A DNA stretch of 64,000 bases from Subtercola boreus. Lineage in GTDB: Bacteria; Actinomycetota; Actinomycetes; Actinomycetales; Microbacteriaceae. How positions within the stretch are numbered: the stretch's first letter is position 1; the number at the start of each line of letters is the position of its first letter. Where the stretch lies: NCBI RefSeq assembly GCF_003399645.1, contig NZ_NBXD01000030.1, positions 62,001 to 126,000 on the forward strand, given 5' to 3'. Below are positions 9,247 through 16,759 of the stretch, in pieces. A program made the position numbers and the translations under genes. The notes under the pieces are model-generated. The model had not been told where the DNA came from and ran no database searches. It worked only from the letters and a program-made list of their open reading frames with translations.

Positions 9247-9501
9247 ATGGGGCGCGGCCGTCAAAAAGCTAAGCACACCAAGGTTGCTCGCGAGCTGAAG
9301 TACTTCAGCCCCGACACCAACTACAGCGCCCTCGAGCGCGAGTTGGGCACCCACTCCGAACCCGATTTCGCCGCACTCGCGGCCAAGTACGACACCGACC
9401 CCGAGGCCGACCTCGACGATCCCGACCTCGAAGACGACGACGAAGAAGACGACGACCTCGCTTCGTCCTGGGGTGCGCCAGACGAGAAGCGCCTCGCGTA
9501 G
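9247..9501 (+). CDS. DUF3073 domain protein
   Basis: The 84-residue protein begins MGRGRQKAKHTKVARELKYF and contains SPDTNYSALERELG, the hallmark of the DUF3073 family found across Actinobacteria. The N-terminal half is basic. The second half is strongly acidic (runs of D and E), so the protein could contact nucleic acid and a basic partner. The function is unknown. I placed the start at the ATG at 9247, preceded by GAAAGGTGAGGGGG; an upstream in-frame ATG at 9232 lacks conserved residues. A different minisatellite lies on each side. The frame stays open for 74 codons past the TAG stop, through the downstream repeat. Confidence 0.9.
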   Translation: MGRGRQKAKHTKVARELKYFSPDTNYSALERELGTHSEPDFAALAAKYDTDPEADLDDPDLEDDDEEDDDLASSWGAPDEKRLA

Positions 9502-9511
9502 GGCGAACTCG

Positions 9512-9633
9512 CTGGTCGCGCTGCACTCGCCGGCACTGCAATCGCCGGCACTGCACTCGCTGGTCGCGCTGCACTCGCCGGCACTGCAATCGCCGGCACT
9601 GCACTCGTTGGTCGCGCTGCACTCGCCGGCACT
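9512..9633. repeat. 48-bp compound tandem repeat after DUF3073
   Basis: The 48-base units at 9512-9559 and 9560-9607 are identical, and a third partial unit runs 9608-9633. Each unit is built from one 18-base and two 15-base subunits sharing CTGCA[AC]TCG. In the DUF3073 frame it would read as alternating ALAGR/ALAGT/AIAGT pentads. Confidence 0.9.
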
Positions 9634-9703
9634 TCCGGTCTGACGCAACGCCGACTGCCGACTGCCGACAGGCGTCAGCAGTCTGCCGTTCGCCTGGGTA
9701 GCG

Positions 9704-10147
9704 CTACTCTGCGCGTGACTCGGTAGAGGCCCTGCCTTCGGCGTCGCCGGTGGTCTGCCCTGCGGGGGCGGCATCCGCCTCACCCTGAGCGGACTCGATA
9801 CGTTCCACACGGATGGTCTTCGCGCCGTGGCGCGAAGCGCGATCGATGACGAGGGCGACGACGGCTCCGGCGGCGACCCCGACGACGACGAACAGAAGGC
9901 CGAGGAACCCGAAGATCTGGGCCGGATTGAACCCCGGAGGTTCGGGGAACACGAAGGTCAGAACGAGCGCGATGATCAGCCCGACGATGGCGCCGGCCGT
10001 CATGAACCGGAAGTACCGCGGCGAACGGTGGATCGTGACGGTGTCATCGCCGACGCGCTGCTCCCCCTCGAACAGTGGCTCGTCGGGCACGACATCGTTC
10101 GGTTGCGGACGCGTCGGCTCAGCCGCAGGATCACCAGTATTGCTCAC
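9704..10147 (-). CDS. Small two-helix membrane protein, conserved hypothetical
   Basis: The 147-residue protein has an acidic/proline-rich N-terminus and the stretch TIHRSPRYFRFMTAGAIVG that leads into the first membrane helix. A second helix follows (IFGFLGLLFVVVGVAAGAVV), then a charged Glu/Ala-rich tail. No known function. I prefer the GTG at 10147: a GACAAT box ends 6 bases upstream, which is the leaderless spacing also seen at purD. An in-frame GTG at 10171 would add 8 residues. It shares its orientation with the SCP-like gene upstream. Confidence 0.7.
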   Translation of the reverse strand: MSNTGDPAAEPTRPQPNDVVPDEPLFEGEQRVGDDTVTIHRSPRYFRFMTAGAIVGLIIALVLTFVFPEPPGFNPAQIFGFLGLLFVVVGVAAGAVVALVIDRASRHGAKTIRVERIESAQGEADAAPAGQTTGDAEGRASTESRAE

Positions 10148-10182
10148 CCTTCTATTGTCGCCCACTCCCACGGGATGCGGCT

Positions 10183-10632
10183 TCAGCGCCGGTCATCCAT
10201 CGCCGCCGTTCCGGTGTCGGACTGCCCGGCCGCGGGACGGATGCCGGCGATCGGCACGAATCCGCGGAGGTCGGCTCGCTGCCCCGAGGCGTGGATCGTT
10301 CCCCCCGCGACGCCCGCCTCCCACCCGAGTTCACCGCCTGCGAGAAGGAGCCAGGTGACGGCATCCATCTCGACCACATTCGGCGGCGTACCGCGGGTGT
10401 GCCCCGGGCCTTCGATGCACTGGATGGCCGCAAAGGGGGGCACCCGCACCTCGACGGTGTTGCCCTTCGCGCGCTCGGCGAGCAGCTGCAGGGAATACCG
10501 CACGGCGGTCGCCAGGGTCGGCCGCGGCACCGCCGTCGAGGGAGCGTGTGTTCCGCCGGCCGCGACCAGGGCGACCCGGGCGGCGTCGACGGCGGCCCAC
10601 CCCTCAGCATCCGGAATGCGCGCGCGAGCCAT
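10183..10632 (-). CDS. Sterol-carrier-family (SCP-like) protein
   Basis: The 149-residue protein contains LATAVRYSLQLLAERA, VEVRVPPFAAIQCIEGP and the conserved TPPNVVEMDAVTWLLLAGGE segment, seen in actinobacterial sterol carrier/MDMPI C-terminal-like proteins. This fold binds lipids or acts as an accessory domain; the ligand here is unknown. The tail after about residue 125 is low in conservation. Start ATG at 10632. The gene is divergent from the hairpin array at 10684-10973. Confidence 0.75.
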   Translation of the reverse strand: MARARIPDAEGWAAVDAARVALVAAGGTHAPSTAVPRPTLATAVRYSLQLLAERAKGNTVEVRVPPFAAIQCIEGPGHTRGTPPNVVEMDAVTWLLLAGGELGWEAGVAGGTIHASGQRADLRGFVPIAGIRPAAGQSDTGTAAMDDRR

Positions 10633-10683
10633 GCTGCAAGGCTACTGAGCCGCGAGCCGCCTCGCGACCGGCGCGCGCGTGGG

Positions 10684-10973
10684 TTCGCGGGGCGGCCGGT
10701 GGGGGGAGACCTACCGCCCCGCGAAGAGAGTTCGTGCGGCCTGGCGCCGGGGGAAGCACCCGGCCGCACGAAGCTGGTTCGCGCGCCGACCGGCCAGCAG
10801 GGGGGGAGTTGGGGCCGACGCGCGAAATCTGGGGGTGTCGTGTGGCGGACGACTAGGGGGGGTACCGCCCGCCACACGGGTGCGAGAAGCCATGATCAGC
10901 ACCTCACACAGGAAGAGAGTGGATGCCGGCCAATCCATTACGCGACTTCCGCACTTTTCTCGGGAAAGTTTTT
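10684..10973 (+). ncRNA. Candidate structured RNA: four large hairpins with G-run loops, then a terminator
   Basis: This is most of the only gene-free stretch over 300 bases (10633-11064). Hairpin 1 (10684-10695 with 10714-10725) has a 12-bp perfect stem, and hairpin 2 (10731-10741 with 10762-10772) an 11-bp one. Hairpin 3 (10778-10785 with 10819-10826) has 8 bp and hairpin 4 (10839-10848 with 10869-10878) 10 bp. Hairpins 1, 2 and 3 start exactly 47 bases apart, open with TTCG and close with CGAA. Their stems differ by paired compensating changes. Each loop holds a run of five to seven G on the plus strand. A U-tailed hairpin at 10953-10973 would end a plus-strand transcript before the purD promoter. 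A smaller stem at 10651-10666 precedes the array. An alternative is a minus-strand leader of the SCP-like gene, or a DNA-level palindrome array. Confidence 0.45.
10953..10973 (+). terminator. Intrinsic terminator upstream of purD
   Basis: ACTTTTC (10953-10959) pairs with GGAAAGT (10963-10969) around a TCG loop and is followed by TTTT. Nothing codes for protein directly upstream on this strand, so it most plausibly ends the candidate RNA at 10684. Confidence 0.55.
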
Positions 10974-11052
10974 CCTCTCCCCCCACAACAGGCGATCAAG
11001 CCGAGTTCTCCACCGTTCCCAGACCCACCCCGAGCCCTTCCTGCCGCCGCCA

Positions 11053-11058
11053 TAGAAT
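11053..11058 (+). promoter_or_regulatory. TAGAAT -10 box of purD, leaderless arrangement
   Basis: TAGAAT ends 6 bases before the GTG start, which places transcription start at or near the start codon. The same CATAGAAT/CGTAGAAT string precedes purF (17740) and purL (31956). No clear -35 box is visible. Confidence 0.5.
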
Positions 11059-11064
11059 CGTCGA

Positions 11065-13365
11065 GTGAAGATTCTCGTTCTGGGTTCCGGTGCTCGTGAG
11101 CACGCCATCGTCGCTGCGCTGCTGGCCGAACAATCGCCTGTGGGTGGCCCCCACGAGATCATCGTCGCCCCGGGCAACGCCGGAATCGCGGCGGCGGTTG
11201 CCGTCGCCCCGCTCGATCCGAACGACCCAGAGGCCGTCACCAACTTCGCGAACGAACAGAGCGTGCAGCTCGTCGTCGTAGGGCCCGAAGCTCCCCTCGT
11301 GGAAGGTGTGGCCGACGCCCTCCGCACCCGCGGCATCCCCGTCTTCGGTCCGGGCCGGGCCGCGGCCGCCCTCGAGGGCAGCAAGACGTTCGCCAAGCGC
11401 ATCATGGAGGCGGCGAACGTGCCCACGGGCCGAGCGATCCGTGCCGCCAGCACAGACGAGGTCGAGCGGGCGCTCGACGAGTTCGGGGCTCCGTATGTCG
11501 TGAAGGCCGACGGCCTCGCGGCAGGAAAGGGCGTGCTCGTCACGAGCGACCGCGAGGCCGCGCGTGCCCACGCCGACGAGTGGCTGTCACACGGCGATGT
11601 TCTCTTCGAGGAGTTCCTCGTCGGGCAGGAGGTCTCGCTCTTCTTCCTGACCGACGGTCACACCGTCGTGCCGCTCTCCCCCGCGCAGGACTACAAGCGC
11701 CTCCTCGACGGCGACCTGGGCCCGAACACGGGCGGCATGGGGGCCTACTCACCGCTCCCCTGGCTCGATGACGAATTCGAGAGCGAGGAGGCGTTCGTCG
11801 ACGAAGTACTCGTCTCGATCGCCGTGCCGACCGTTCGCCGCCTTGCCTCGGAGGGTACTCCGTTCATCGGGCTGCTGTACTGCGGGCTCATCCTCACCCC
11901 GGCAGGCATCCGGGTCATCGAATTCAACGCCCGGTTCGGCGACCCCGAGACCCAGGTCGTGCTCCCGCGCCTGACCACACCGCTCAGCGCCCTGCTCTTC
12001 GCCAGCGCCACGGGAACGCTCAGCCAGCAGCCGAAGCCCACCTTCTCCCGAGACGCGGCGGTGACCGTCGTACTGGCCAGCGAGAACTACCCCGGCACCC
12101 CTGTCACCGGTCGTCCCATCACCGGGGTCGCCGAGGCCGACGCTCTCGAGGGCGTACACGTCACGCACGCGGCGACAGCGCTGCAGAACGACCGGCTGAT
12201 CGCCACCGGTGGCCGCGTTCTCAGCGTCGTGGCCACCGGCGGCGATTTCGGCCGGGCGCGCGCCCGCGCCTACCAGGCGCTCTCCGTCATCCACCTCGAG
12301 GGCGGTCAGTTCCGCACCGACATCGCCGCCCGGGTCGATGGGTCTGCAGCGACCCCGCTTGCTTCTGCTCCGGCCGCCGCCGAACCCGCCGAAGCGACAG
12401 TCGGCGCCGAGTCTCCCGCCCCTGAGGCGCCCGCCCCCGAGGCACCAGCCGCCAAGGGTCAGCGATCCGTTCTCGCGGGGTGGCACCACGTCTACTCGGG
12501 CAAGGTCCGAGACCTGTACGTTCCCGAGGGCGCGGCTTCGATCGCGGATGCCCCGGCCGTGCTCGTCGTTGCGAGCGATCGCGTGAGCGCCTTCGACGTC
12601 GTTCTCGAACCGGGTATTCCGCAGAAGGGCGAGCTGCTCACCACCCTCAGCCGGTGGTGGTTCGACGCGCTCGCAGGGTTTCCGAACCACCTGCTCACAC
12701 CGCCGGCCTCGACACCGTCCGCCTCCACGCAGTCGCTGATCCCGCAGGTTCCGGCCGAGGTCGTCGCCCGCGCGATGCTGGTGAAGCCCCTCGACATGTT
12801 CCCCATCGAGTGCGTCGTGCGCGGCTACCTCTCGGGCAGCGGCTGGATCGAATACCAGGCGACGCAGAGTGTGTGCGGTGTGCCGCTCCCCGCAGGTCTC
12901 CGCGACGGCGACAGACTGCCGCATCCGATCTACACGCCCGCCTTCAAGGCCGATCTCGGCGACCACGACGAGAACATCACCTTCGAGCGCACCGTGCAAC
13001 TCGTCGGTTCTGAGATCGCGACGGCACTCCGCGATCTGTCGCTCGCGATCTACGCCCGGGCGTCGCAGATCGCGGAGACGCGCGGCATCATTCTCGCCGA
13101 CACGAAGTTCGAGTTCGGCGCCGACCGTGCCACCGGTGAGATCACGCTCGCCGACGAGGTGCTGACGAGCGACTCGAGTCGCTTCTGGGATGCTGCCGCC
13201 TACGACTCCGGCGACCGAACGGCGAGCTTCGACAAACAGATCGTGCGCAATTGGCTCGCCGCGAACTGGAACAAGAGCGGCACGCCCCCCACCCTCCCCC
13301 CGGAGGTCGTCGCCCGCACCGCCGCCCGCTACGCCGAACTCATCGCCCGCCTCACCGCGCCCTGA
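11065..13365 (+). CDS. purDC: Bifunctional PurD-PurC: GAR synthetase fused to SAICAR synthetase
   Basis: One 766-residue frame carries two purine enzymes. Residues 1 to about 425 are phosphoribosylamine-glycine ligase: ILVLGSGAREHA at the N-terminus, VKADGLAAGKGV in the ATP-grasp domain, FNARFGDPETQVVLPRL. A 40-residue Ala/Pro/Glu linker (about 426-465) follows. From about 466 the protein is SAICAR synthetase: VYSGKVRDLYV, VLVVASDRVSAFDVVL, FPIECVVRGYLSGSGW, and DTKFEFG near the end. Both halves have full family length and intact motifs, and no stop or restart signal separates them. The enzymes catalyse non-consecutive steps. Start GTG at 11065, probably leaderless. Convergent with purM, 15 bases apart. 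Confidence 0.93.
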   Translation: MKILVLGSGAREHAIVAALLAEQSPVGGPHEIIVAPGNAGIAAAVAVAPLDPNDPEAVTNFANEQSVQLVVVGPEAPLVEGVADALRTRGIPVFGPGRAAAALEGSKTFAKRIMEAANVPTGRAIRAASTDEVERALDEFGAPYVVKADGLAAGKGVLVTSDREAARAHADEWLSHGDVLFEEFLVGQEVSLFFLTDGHTVVPLSPAQDYKRLLDGDLGPNTGGMGAYSPLPWLDDEFESEEAFVDEVLVSIAVPTVRRLASEGTPFIGLLYCGLILTPAGIRVIEFNARFGDPETQVVLPRLTTPLSALLFASATGTLSQQPKPTFSRDAAVTVVLASENYPGTPVTGRPITGVAEADALEGVHVTHAATALQNDRLIATGGRVLSVVATGGDFGRARARAYQALSVIHLEGGQFRTDIAARVDGSAATPLASAPAAAEPAEATVGAESPAPEAPAPEAPAAKGQRSVLAGWHHVYSGKVRDLYVPEGAASIADAPAVLVVASDRVSAFDVVLEPGIPQKGELLTTLSRWWFDALAGFPNHLLTPPASTPSASTQSLIPQVPAEVVARAMLVKPLDMFPIECVVRGYLSGSGWIEYQATQSVCGVPLPAGLRDGDRLPHPIYTPAFKADLGDHDENITFERTVQLVGSEIATALRDLSLAIYARASQIAETRGIILADTKFEFGADRATGEITLADEVLTSDSSRFWDAAAYDSGDRTASFDKQIVRNWLAANWNKSGTPPTLPPEVVARTAARYAELIARLTAP

Positions 13366-13380
13366 CGCCCCGGCGCAGGG

Positions 13381-14490
13381 TCAGCGCGCGTACGCACCCA
13401 CGAGCCGCACCGCTCCGCCGTCGACACCCTTTGCGCCCTGCTCGAACCCCGCGAGGTCGGCGGGCGGGCGGGGAGCCGTTGAGACGGCTCCGACCGGCCA
13501 GGCACGGATGCCGTCGGCCGCGAGGGCCGTCACGATCGAGGCCGACGACGCGGGATCGACGACCGCGAACATCCCGATGCCCAGGTTCCACGTGCCCTCG
13601 GCGCTCTCGAGTGTCGTACCGGCCCAGTCGCTGAGCACCCGGAACACCGGCAGCGGCGACCAGGTCGAACGATCGACCTCGATCCACGACCCGCGGGGCA
13701 GCACGCGCGCCAGGTTCGCGGCGATACCACCCCCGGTCACGTGGGAGAGGGAGTGCACCGCCCCGGCGAGCGCGGGCGCGTCGAGCAGGGAGAGCAGCGG
13801 TGTCGTGTACAGCCGGGTCGGCTCGAGCAGCGCCTCTCCCACCACCCCTCCGAGTTCGTCGGAGACGGACGTGTACGAGATCGACGCTCCCGCCAGGATG
13901 TGGCGCACCAGGGAGAACCCGTTCGAGTGCAGCCCGGACGACTCGAGGGCGAGCACCACGTCACCGTCGACGACCCGTTCGGGGCCGAGCAGGGCATCCG
14001 CCTCGACCACACCCGTCGCCGCGCCGGCCACGTCGTAGTCGTCGGGCCCGAGGAGACCCGGATGCTCGGCCGTCTCGCCCCCGACGAGCGCGGTTCCGGT
14101 GGCGGAGCACGCGCGCGCGATCCCGGCAACGATGTCGGCGATGCGTGCAGGCACGACCTTGCCGCAGGCGATGTAGTCCGTCATGAACAGGGGGCGTGCG
14201 CCGACCACAACGATGTCGTCGACGACCATTCCCACCAGGTCCTGGCCGATGGTGTCGTGCTTGTCGAGCGCCTGCGCGATCGCGACCTTCGTGCCGACAC
14301 CGTCGGTCGACGTCGCCAGCAGCGGGCGCGTGAACGATTTCAGCGCCGAGACGTCGAAGAGACCGGCGAAACCCCCGAACCCACCCATCACGTTCGGGCC
14401 GTGCGTCGCCGAGACGGCCGCCTTCATCAGCTCGACCGCGAGGTCTCCGGCACGGGTGTCGACGCCGGCGGCGGCATAACTGTTCGTCAT
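13381..14490 (-). CDS. purM: Phosphoribosylformylglycinamidine cyclo-ligase (AIR synthetase)
   Basis: The enzyme converts FGAM to AIR with ATP. The 369-residue protein has the PurM signatures YAAAGVDTRAGD, ATSTDGVGTKVAIA, VNDI-region equivalent GMVVDDIVVVGARPLFM, ALVGGETAEHPG and HVTGGGIAANLAR. Start ATG at 14490. It is convergent with purDC and shares the short gap with it. Confidence 0.97.
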   Translation of the reverse strand: MTNSYAAAGVDTRAGDLAVELMKAAVSATHGPNVMGGFGGFAGLFDVSALKSFTRPLLATSTDGVGTKVAIAQALDKHDTIGQDLVGMVVDDIVVVGARPLFMTDYIACGKVVPARIADIVAGIARACSATGTALVGGETAEHPGLLGPDDYDVAGAATGVVEADALLGPERVVDGDVVLALESSGLHSNGFSLVRHILAGASISYTSVSDELGGVVGEALLEPTRLYTTPLLSLLDAPALAGAVHSLSHVTGGGIAANLARVLPRGSWIEVDRSTWSPLPVFRVLSDWAGTTLESAEGTWNLGIGMFAVVDPASSASIVTALAADGIRAWPVGAVSTAPRPPADLAGFEQGAKGVDGGAVRLVGAYAR

Positions 14491-14575
14491 GCGTCCATTC
14501 TCCCGTACGGCACCGGATGCTGCGGGCAGGCCTCCAGATCAGACCGCCGGATGCTGCGGCCCCCGGCAGTCGACC

Positions 14576-15370
14576 TCAGGAGTCGAAGCTGCCGCGCACG
14601 ATGGAGTTCGACGAATGGGCAGGGTTGCCGTCGAGCGGCTCCGAAGACACATCGACGATGGAATACTGCGACATGTCGATGTCTGTCGGGATGGCGAAGG
14701 TACCCGAGTCGCCCGACAGCAACCCGAGGCTGACCAGCTTGGTGAGATCGGCGCTGAGCAGCCAGACCTCCCGGTAGGCGTCCGGCCGGTCAGTCGCCGC
14801 GTTGACGGAGATGACCATCGAGGTGTCGGCGCCGTTCGACTCGACCACGGCATCGCCGGTCGCGCCCGGCCAGTCCGGGAGCGCGGTGAGCGCCGCCCGT
14901 GCGAGCACCGTGACGCTCGGCGCCCCGCCCGGGGCATCCGTCGGTCGAAGAAGGAACGACGTCGTGACCCCGCCCGCCGCCGCGGCCAGCACGACCGCCG
15001 CGGCCAGGGCGAGCCAGCGCACGGGCAGACGGCGACCCCGCACCGAACGACCGCGCACCGAACGACCGCGCACCGAACGACCGCGCACAGATCGCCCGCG
15101 CACCCCCCGCCCGCGCTCACGGCGCTCCGCCGAACTCACCTCGGGCGTCGCATCCGCCCCGACCGCAGCGGCGATCTGGTTCCAGACCCGCTCGTGAGGC
15201 GCCACCAGAGCGGGCACCGAGGCCGTCGAGCGCCCCGCCGCGGCCGCGCCGGTGAAGGCCGCCAGTGTCGACGTGCAACCCGGGCACGACGCGATGTGAG
15301 CACGGTCGTCGTCACTGCCAGCGGGCTCGCCGAGCGCGAGCAGGGCCAGGATGTCGGGGTCAGTATGCAT
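14576..15370 (-). CDS. Anti-sigma factor, RskA type
   Basis: The 264-residue protein has an N-terminal zinc-anti-sigma-like motif (HIASCPGC, about residues 25-32), an arginine-rich linker, and one membrane helix (LALAAAVVLAAAAGGVTTSF). An extracytoplasmic C-terminal domain of the RskA type follows. It should hold the upstream ECF sigma factor at the membrane until regulated proteolysis releases it. Its ATG at 15370 overlaps the end of the sigma gene by 11 bases, so the two are translationally coupled. Four in-frame 15-base repeats (GRSVR units) lie just before the membrane helix and lengthen the linker. Confidence 0.88.
   Translation of the reverse strand: MHTDPDILALLALGEPAGSDDDRAHIASCPGCTSTLAAFTGAAAAGRSTASVPALVAPHERVWNQIAAAVGADATPEVSSAERRERGRGVRGRSVRGRSVRGRSVRGRSVRGRRLPVRWLALAAAVVLAAAAGGVTTSFLLRPTDAPGGAPSVTVLARAALTALPDWPGATGDAVVESNGADTSMVISVNAATDRPDAYREVWLLSADLTKLVSLGLLSGDSGTFAIPTDIDMSQYSIVDVSSEPLDGNPAHSSNSIVRGSFDS
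15039..15098. repeat. 15-bp in-frame tandem repeat, 4 copies, inside the anti-sigma gene
   Basis: Units start at 15039, 15054, 15069 and 15084. The first three are identical (CGCACCGAACGACCG) and the fourth is diverged. They encode GRSVR-type pentads in the cytoplasmic juxtamembrane linker. Confidence 0.92.
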
Positions 15371-15917
15371 CGATGTTCACCTCCAGTCGCACTTTCAGTT
15401 TCTCCAGGCTCCGTCTGATGTGGCTCTTCACCGTACCGAGCGGTAGGGCGAGTCTTTCGGCGATCTGCACGTGGGTGAGGTCGTCGAAGAACGCGAGATG
15501 CATGACCTGACGGGCCACAGGGTCGAGCCGGGCGAGTTCGTCGGCCACGAGCAACCGGTCCGCCACGTCACCGGGGTCTTCGGAGAGCTCAGGCCCAACG
15601 GTTGCCTCGAGTTGCTGGGCAAGTGCCCGGGCGCGGGTTCGCACGGTGTGGGCATCCGCGATCTTGTTGCGCGTGATGCCGACCAGCCACGCCGGCAGTC
15701 GCGACCGTGTGCTGTCGAACTTCGCCCGTGAGCGCCACGCCGAGACGAAGACGCCCTGCGTGACATCTTCGGCCTCGCCGACATCGCCGAGGGAGCGGAG
15801 CGCGAGGGTGTACACGAGCGGCGACCACCGGGCGTAGACCGCAGCGAGCGCACGATCGTCGCCGTCGACGAAACCCTGTACGAGCTCGTCGTCGTCATCG
15901 GGCGCGGTGTCGTTCAC
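15360..15917 (-). CDS. ECF sigma factor, SigK-like
   Basis: The 185-residue protein has sigma region 2 (ARWSPLVYTLALRSLG, AEDVTQGVFVSAW, RLPAWLVGITRNKIAD) and sigma region 4 (RQVMHLAFFDDLTHVQIAERL, PLGTVKSHIRRSLEKLKVRL). Pairing with an RskA-type anti-sigma factor places it in the SigK/SigL-like group. The start is GTG at 15917. The sortase and DUF4397 genes upstream on the same strand are plausible targets. Confidence 0.92.
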   Translation of the reverse strand: MNDTAPDDDDELVQGFVDGDDRALAAVYARWSPLVYTLALRSLGDVGEAEDVTQGVFVSAWRSRAKFDSTRSRLPAWLVGITRNKIADAHTVRTRARALAQQLEATVGPELSEDPGDVADRLLVADELARLDPVARQVMHLAFFDDLTHVQIAERLALPLGTVKSHIRRSLEKLKVRLEVNIDAY

Positions 15918-16002
15918 AGGTGCGGGGGCTTTCTGAGTGGATGTTCGGCCGAGACAGCGCGTCTCGGTCGAACAGAGGACTCCATGATGGCGTGTTCCGG
16001 AA

Positions 16003-16710
16003 TCACGCGACAGGGGTGGCGGTCACGATCACATTGTCGAGATAGTGGCCGGTGTCTGCGTCGAAGACACCTCCGCAGGTCACGAGAACGAGCCTCGGGG
16101 CCCCTGATCGGTCGAAGATCTGGTCGAGCGCGACATCCGTCTTGGGTGTTCGGGTGACCTGCGTGACGGTGTAGACGTGGATGCTTCCGTCGGCGGTTGT
16201 CAGCGAGACGGTCTCACCGGCGGCGATGTCGCGAAGCTTCACGAACTGCCCGAGCCCGAACACCAGAGAATCGACGTGGGCGGCGATCACGGTGGTGCCC
16301 GCGGGGTCGTCGGGCGCCGGACCGTACTCGTACCAACCCGCTTCCGCCGAATCCTCCGGCAACTCCATCTGGCCGGCCGCATCGACGCCCATCGGGAGCA
16401 CCGCCATATCGATGTCGACCGCTTCGATGCTGAGGTGGGTCGGTGCGACGACGACAGCAGAGACCTGCGAACCGAGAGCAGACGAGCGCACGGGCACCGG
16501 CGGGGCGGTGGGTCCCGCATCCGTCGGCGGCGTCGCGGCGGAGGTCGGAACCCCGGAGGGGGCGGGAGTGGGCGAGGTGATCACGAGCGGTGGCATCGGC
16601 GTACCCAGCGGCACGGGGTCGCTGCCCGAGCATCCGGTGAGTACGGCCGCCACCACGCCGAGCGCCGCCGTGAGGGCGAGAAGGCGCGCACGAGCATCCA
16701 GGACTCTCAC
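16003..16710 (-). CDS. Class F sortase
   Basis: The 235-residue protein has a hydrophobic N-terminal segment ending in a lipobox-like LTGC, a Pro/Thr/Ala-rich spacer, and a sortase domain. The visible active-site histidine is in VIAAHVDS and the cysteine in LVLVTCGG. The family-typical TGHYLDNVIVTA follows, where many class F members carry an arginine before DNV and here a leucine stands. Sortases link surface proteins through a C-terminal motif, but no LPXTG-type motif is seen in the adjacent DUF4397 protein. I chose the GTG at 16710 because AGGAGGAGG sits directly upstream; the frame extends to 16746. Confidence 0.85.
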   Translation of the reverse strand: MRVLDARARLLALTAALGVVAAVLTGCSGSDPVPLGTPMPPLVITSPTPAPSGVPTSAATPPTDAGPTAPPVPVRSSALGSQVSAVVVAPTHLSIEAVDIDMAVLPMGVDAAGQMELPEDSAEAGWYEYGPAPDDPAGTTVIAAHVDSLVFGLGQFVKLRDIAAGETVSLTTADGSIHVYTVTQVTRTPKTDVALDQIFDRSGAPRLVLVTCGGVFDADTGHYLDNVIVTATPVA

Positions 16711-16759
16711 GGGCCTCCTCCTCCTCACGACGGCAGCTCTCGGCAACGGTGCGGCGGGC

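Noticed and set aside
9061-9633. Tandem repeats considered as a CRISPR array
   Set aside because: Units abut directly with no unique spacers, unit lengths are 15-48 bases, and no cas genes are in the window.
10679-11068. Short plus-strand open frames in the purD upstream gap
   Set aside because: They cross the hairpin stems, have no ribosome site and no codon bias, and share no motif with known proteins.
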